DNA of 64,000 bases, taken from Enterobacteriaceae bacterium UBA5654 (lineage in GTDB: Bacteria > Pseudomonadota > Gammaproteobacteria > Enterobacterales > Enterobacteriaceae). The position numbers were made by a program, and so were the translations under genes. Positions 62,172-64,000 of the stretch are shown here, piece by piece; the first letter of the stretch is position 1; each line of letters begins with the position of its first letter. Under the pieces are notes generated by a model. The model saw nothing but the letters and a program-made list of their open reading frames with translations, had not been told where the DNA came from and ran no database searches. The stretch is taken from positions 207,038-271,037 of the forward strand of contig DIJC01000020.1 of NCBI GenBank assembly GCA_002421005.1. The letters are read 5' to 3'.

Positions 62172-63196
62172 GAACCATCAAAGGGCCAGGACTGTTTTTA
62201 TCGCAGTTCATCAGCGACAAGCCGCCGTTTAACTGTCTCGAGGGGCTGGCGGCATGGGCGGCGGGACTGGGCTATCAGGCGTTACAGATCCCCTGTCACA
62301 ACAAAGCGATTTTCGATCTGCCGCGCGCGGCGGAAAGTCAGACCTACTGCGATGAAATTCGCGGCATGCTGGCAGAGCACGGGCTGGTGATTAGCGAGCT
62401 GTCGACGCATCTGGAAGGGCAACTGATTGCCGTACACCCGGCGTATGATGCCGCGTTTGACGGTTTCGCGCCCGCTCACCTGCGCGGCAACGCAGGCGCG
62501 CGTCAGGTGTGGGCAGCGCAAACTCTCCGCCAGGCGGCGGCGGCCTCTTCCCGGCTGGGACTCACCGCCCACGCCACCTTTTCCGGCGCGCTGGCGTGGC
62601 CCTATTTTTACCCCTGGCCACCGCACAATGCGGCGCTGCTGGAAGATGCCTTTGACGAACTGGCGCGGCGCTGGCGTCCCCTCCTCGACACCTTCGATCA
62701 ACACGGTGTGGATCTGTGCTATGAAATCCATCCGGGCGAGGACCTGCACGACGGCGCGACTTTCGAGCGCTTTCTGCACAAGGTGGATAACCATCCGCGC
62801 TGCAATATGCTCTACGATCCCAGCCATCTGCTGTTGCAGCACATTGATTATCTGGCCTGGCTCGACATCTATCATTCGCGTATTAAAGCGTTTCACGTCA
62901 AGGACGCGGAGTTTCGCAGTAACGGGCGCAGCGGCGTTTACGGTGGCTACCAGCCGTGGATCGACCGCGCCGGACGCTTCCGTTCGCCGGGTGACGGTCA
63001 GGTCGATTTCAACACCATTTTCAGTAAGCTGGCCCAGTATGACTATCCGGGCTGGGCGGTGCTGGAATGGGAATGCTGCCTGAAAGAGGGCGAAACCGGG
63101 GCGCGCGAAGGCAGCGAATTTATCCGCCGCCATATCATCCCGGTCTCGGCGCGGGCGTTTGATGATTTCGCCGCGGGTAGCGGGGTACGGCAATGA
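62168..63196 (+). CDS. Sugar phosphate isomerase/epimerase family TIM-barrel enzyme
   Basis: A 342-residue xylose-isomerase-like (AP endonuclease 2 family) TIM barrel. Likely metal ligands are in CYEIHPGED (Glu), YDPSHLL (Asp, His), FHVKDAEF (His) and LEWECC (Glu). Relatives act on inosose, 3-keto-sugars or hydroxypyruvate. It is coupled by ATGA overlap to the symporter before and the oxidoreductase after, the trio typical of 3-keto-sugar or inositol catabolism. The exact reaction is not known. Confidence 0.85.
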   Translation: MRTIKGPGLFLSQFISDKPPFNCLEGLAAWAAGLGYQALQIPCHNKAIFDLPRAAESQTYCDEIRGMLAEHGLVISELSTHLEGQLIAVHPAYDAAFDGFAPAHLRGNAGARQVWAAQTLRQAAAASSRLGLTAHATFSGALAWPYFYPWPPHNAALLEDAFDELARRWRPLLDTFDQHGVDLCYEIHPGEDLHDGATFERFLHKVDNHPRCNMLYDPSHLLLQHIDYLAWLDIYHSRIKAFHVKDAEFRSNGRSGVYGGYQPWIDRAGRFRSPGDGQVDFNTIFSKLAQYDYPGWAVLEWECCLKEGETGAREGSEFIRRHIIPVSARAFDDFAAGSGVRQ

Positions 63197-64000
63197 TCCA
63201 GGTCGGCATCATCGGCAGCGGGTTTATCGGTCCGGCACACCTTGAAGCCCTGCGGCGGCTGGGGAATGTGCAGGTGGTGGCACTCGCCGACAGCTCGCTG
63301 GAGGGGGCGCAGCAAAAAGCGCGGGCGTTGCACGTGCCGCACGCTTACGGCCGCGTTGAGGATCTGCTGGCGCATCCGGGGTTGCAGGTGGTGCATAACT
63401 GCACGCCGAATCACCTGCATGCCGACGTTAACCGGCAAATCCTTCTGGCGGGCAAGCATGTGTTCTCGGAAAAACCGCTGTGCATGACCGGCGAAGAGGC
63501 ACGCGAGCTGGTGCAACTGGCGGAGCAGACGGGGGTAGTTCACGGCGTCAGCTTTGTTTATCGCCAGTTTGCGATGGTTCAGCAGGCGGCGAGTATGCTG
63601 CGCGCGGGCAGCGTCGGACGGCTGTTTGCCGCGCACGGCAGCTATTTGCAGGACTGGATGCTGCTGGAAACCGACGACAACTGGCGGGTGGATGCCGCGC
63701 TGGGCGGACGCTCGCGGGCGGTAGCGGATATCGGCTCGCACTGGTGCGACACCGTCCAGTTCGTGACCGGCCAGCGGATTAGCGAGGTGATGGCGGATCT
63801 GTCGATCGTCTGGCCAACGCGCAAGGCGGGCAATGTGACGCGCCCGGTTTCCACCGAAGATCTCGGTTCGGTACTGATCCGCTTTGCCGACGGCAGCAAA
63901 GGCAGTTTCCTCGTTTCGCAGGTCAGCGCCGGGCGGAAAAACCGGCTGAGCTTTGAAATCAACGGCAGCGAACGCTCGCTGGCATGGGATCAGGAAACGC
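63193..64000 (+). CDS. Gfo/Idh/MocA-family oxidoreductase (cut by window end)
   Basis: The first 269 residues of an NAD(P)-dependent sugar or inositol dehydrogenase; the gene runs off the window. The Rossmann start is VGIIGSGFIGPAHLEAL, and the family catalytic lysine is in VFSEKPLCMTGEEA. DIGSHWCDT supplies the conserved Asp and His of the active site. The ATG overlaps the previous stop (ATGA). It probably oxidises a sugar hydroxyl so that the neighbouring isomerase-fold enzyme can act on the keto form. Confidence 0.88.
   Translation, partial: MIQVGIIGSGFIGPAHLEALRRLGNVQVVALADSSLEGAQQKARALHVPHAYGRVEDLLAHPGLQVVHNCTPNHLHADVNRQILLAGKHVFSEKPLCMTGEEARELVQLAEQTGVVHGVSFVYRQFAMVQQAASMLRAGSVGRLFAAHGSYLQDWMLLETDDNWRVDAALGGRSRAVADIGSHWCDTVQFVTGQRISEVMADLSIVWPTRKAGNVTRPVSTEDLGSVLIRFADGSKGSFLVSQVSAGRKNRLSFEINGSERSLAWDQET

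Noticed and set aside
62282..63193. 303-codon minus-strand open frame
   Set aside because: Antisense shadow of the isomerase-fold gene, which has clear motifs and ATGA overlaps.

Overview
The window is chromosomal DNA of a member of the Enterobacteriaceae close to Escherichia, Salmonella, Citrobacter and Enterobacter. The evidence is near-identical proteins in E. coli gene order (ybaL-fsr-ushA-ybaK-chiX-ybaP-copA/cueR-ybbJ-qmcA-ybbN-ybbO-tesA/ybbA-ybbP, then selU, purK-purE-lpxH-ppiB/cysS, ybcJ-folD-argU, later pheP), an ERIC-like repeat, and conserved PurR and CueR sites. It is not E. coli K-12: ybaQ, ybaS-ybaT, fetAB, rhsD and the allantoin (all/gcl) block are missing, and other genes sit at several of these points. 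I cannot fix the genus from the sequence alone.

Region 1-18,000 is housekeeping and stress backbone: a Kef-type antiporter, fosmidomycin efflux, UshA nucleotidase, the ChiX small RNA, and copper export with its regulator. A conserved frameshift site in copA would yield a CopZ-like chaperone. The QmcA/YbbJ pair, the CnoX chaperedoxin, TesA and the YbbAP transporter follow. One unrecognised 411-residue protein lies between cueR and ybbJ.

Region 18,000-34,000 holds a methionine-type ABC importer (sfbABC of Salmonella), a membrane M48 peptidase, and selU, whose P-loop is altered. The last 50 or so codons of allS survive next to a roughly 1-kb mosaic of two alternating repeat units, exactly where the allantoin genes lie in E. 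coli. Then come purEK, lpxH, ppiB, cysS, a LacI-regulated PTS permease, folD and tRNA-Arg(UCU).

Region 34,039-39,634 is a decayed island in argU, bounded by a 16-bp repeat of the tRNA 3' end. It contains only broken genes: an integrase tail, a VgrG head fused out of frame to the middle of a Tle3-like lipase, an Asp-box putative immunity protein, a probable TssL head, and a gene stopped by an in-frame TAA. It reads as the ruin of a type VI secretion effector module.

Region 39,742-52,388 is the most interesting part: twelve intact genes in two divergent operons around one palindromic operator. They encode a PotABCD-type importer with fused permeases, all three 5-oxoprolinase subunits (PxpA split from PxpBC), an N-acyl-D-amino-acid deacylase, an SDR protein without the usual YxxxK, two unlike DHDPS-family aldolases, a PLP aminotransferase and a GntR/FCD regulator. 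I infer a catabolic route for an imported acylated or lactam (pyroglutamate-like) amino acid: deacylation, ATP-driven ring opening, transamination, aldol cleavage.

Region 52,400-64,000 returns to mixed backbone: an ASCH protein, an AI-2E family membrane protein, KGG and DUF892 stress proteins, a Fur-type site ahead of a YncE-like lipoprotein and a TonB-dependent receptor, pheP, and the start of a sugar or nucleoside catabolic operon (MFS symporter, TIM-barrel isomerase, Gfo/Idh/MocA oxidoreductase) behind two identical LacI-type operators.
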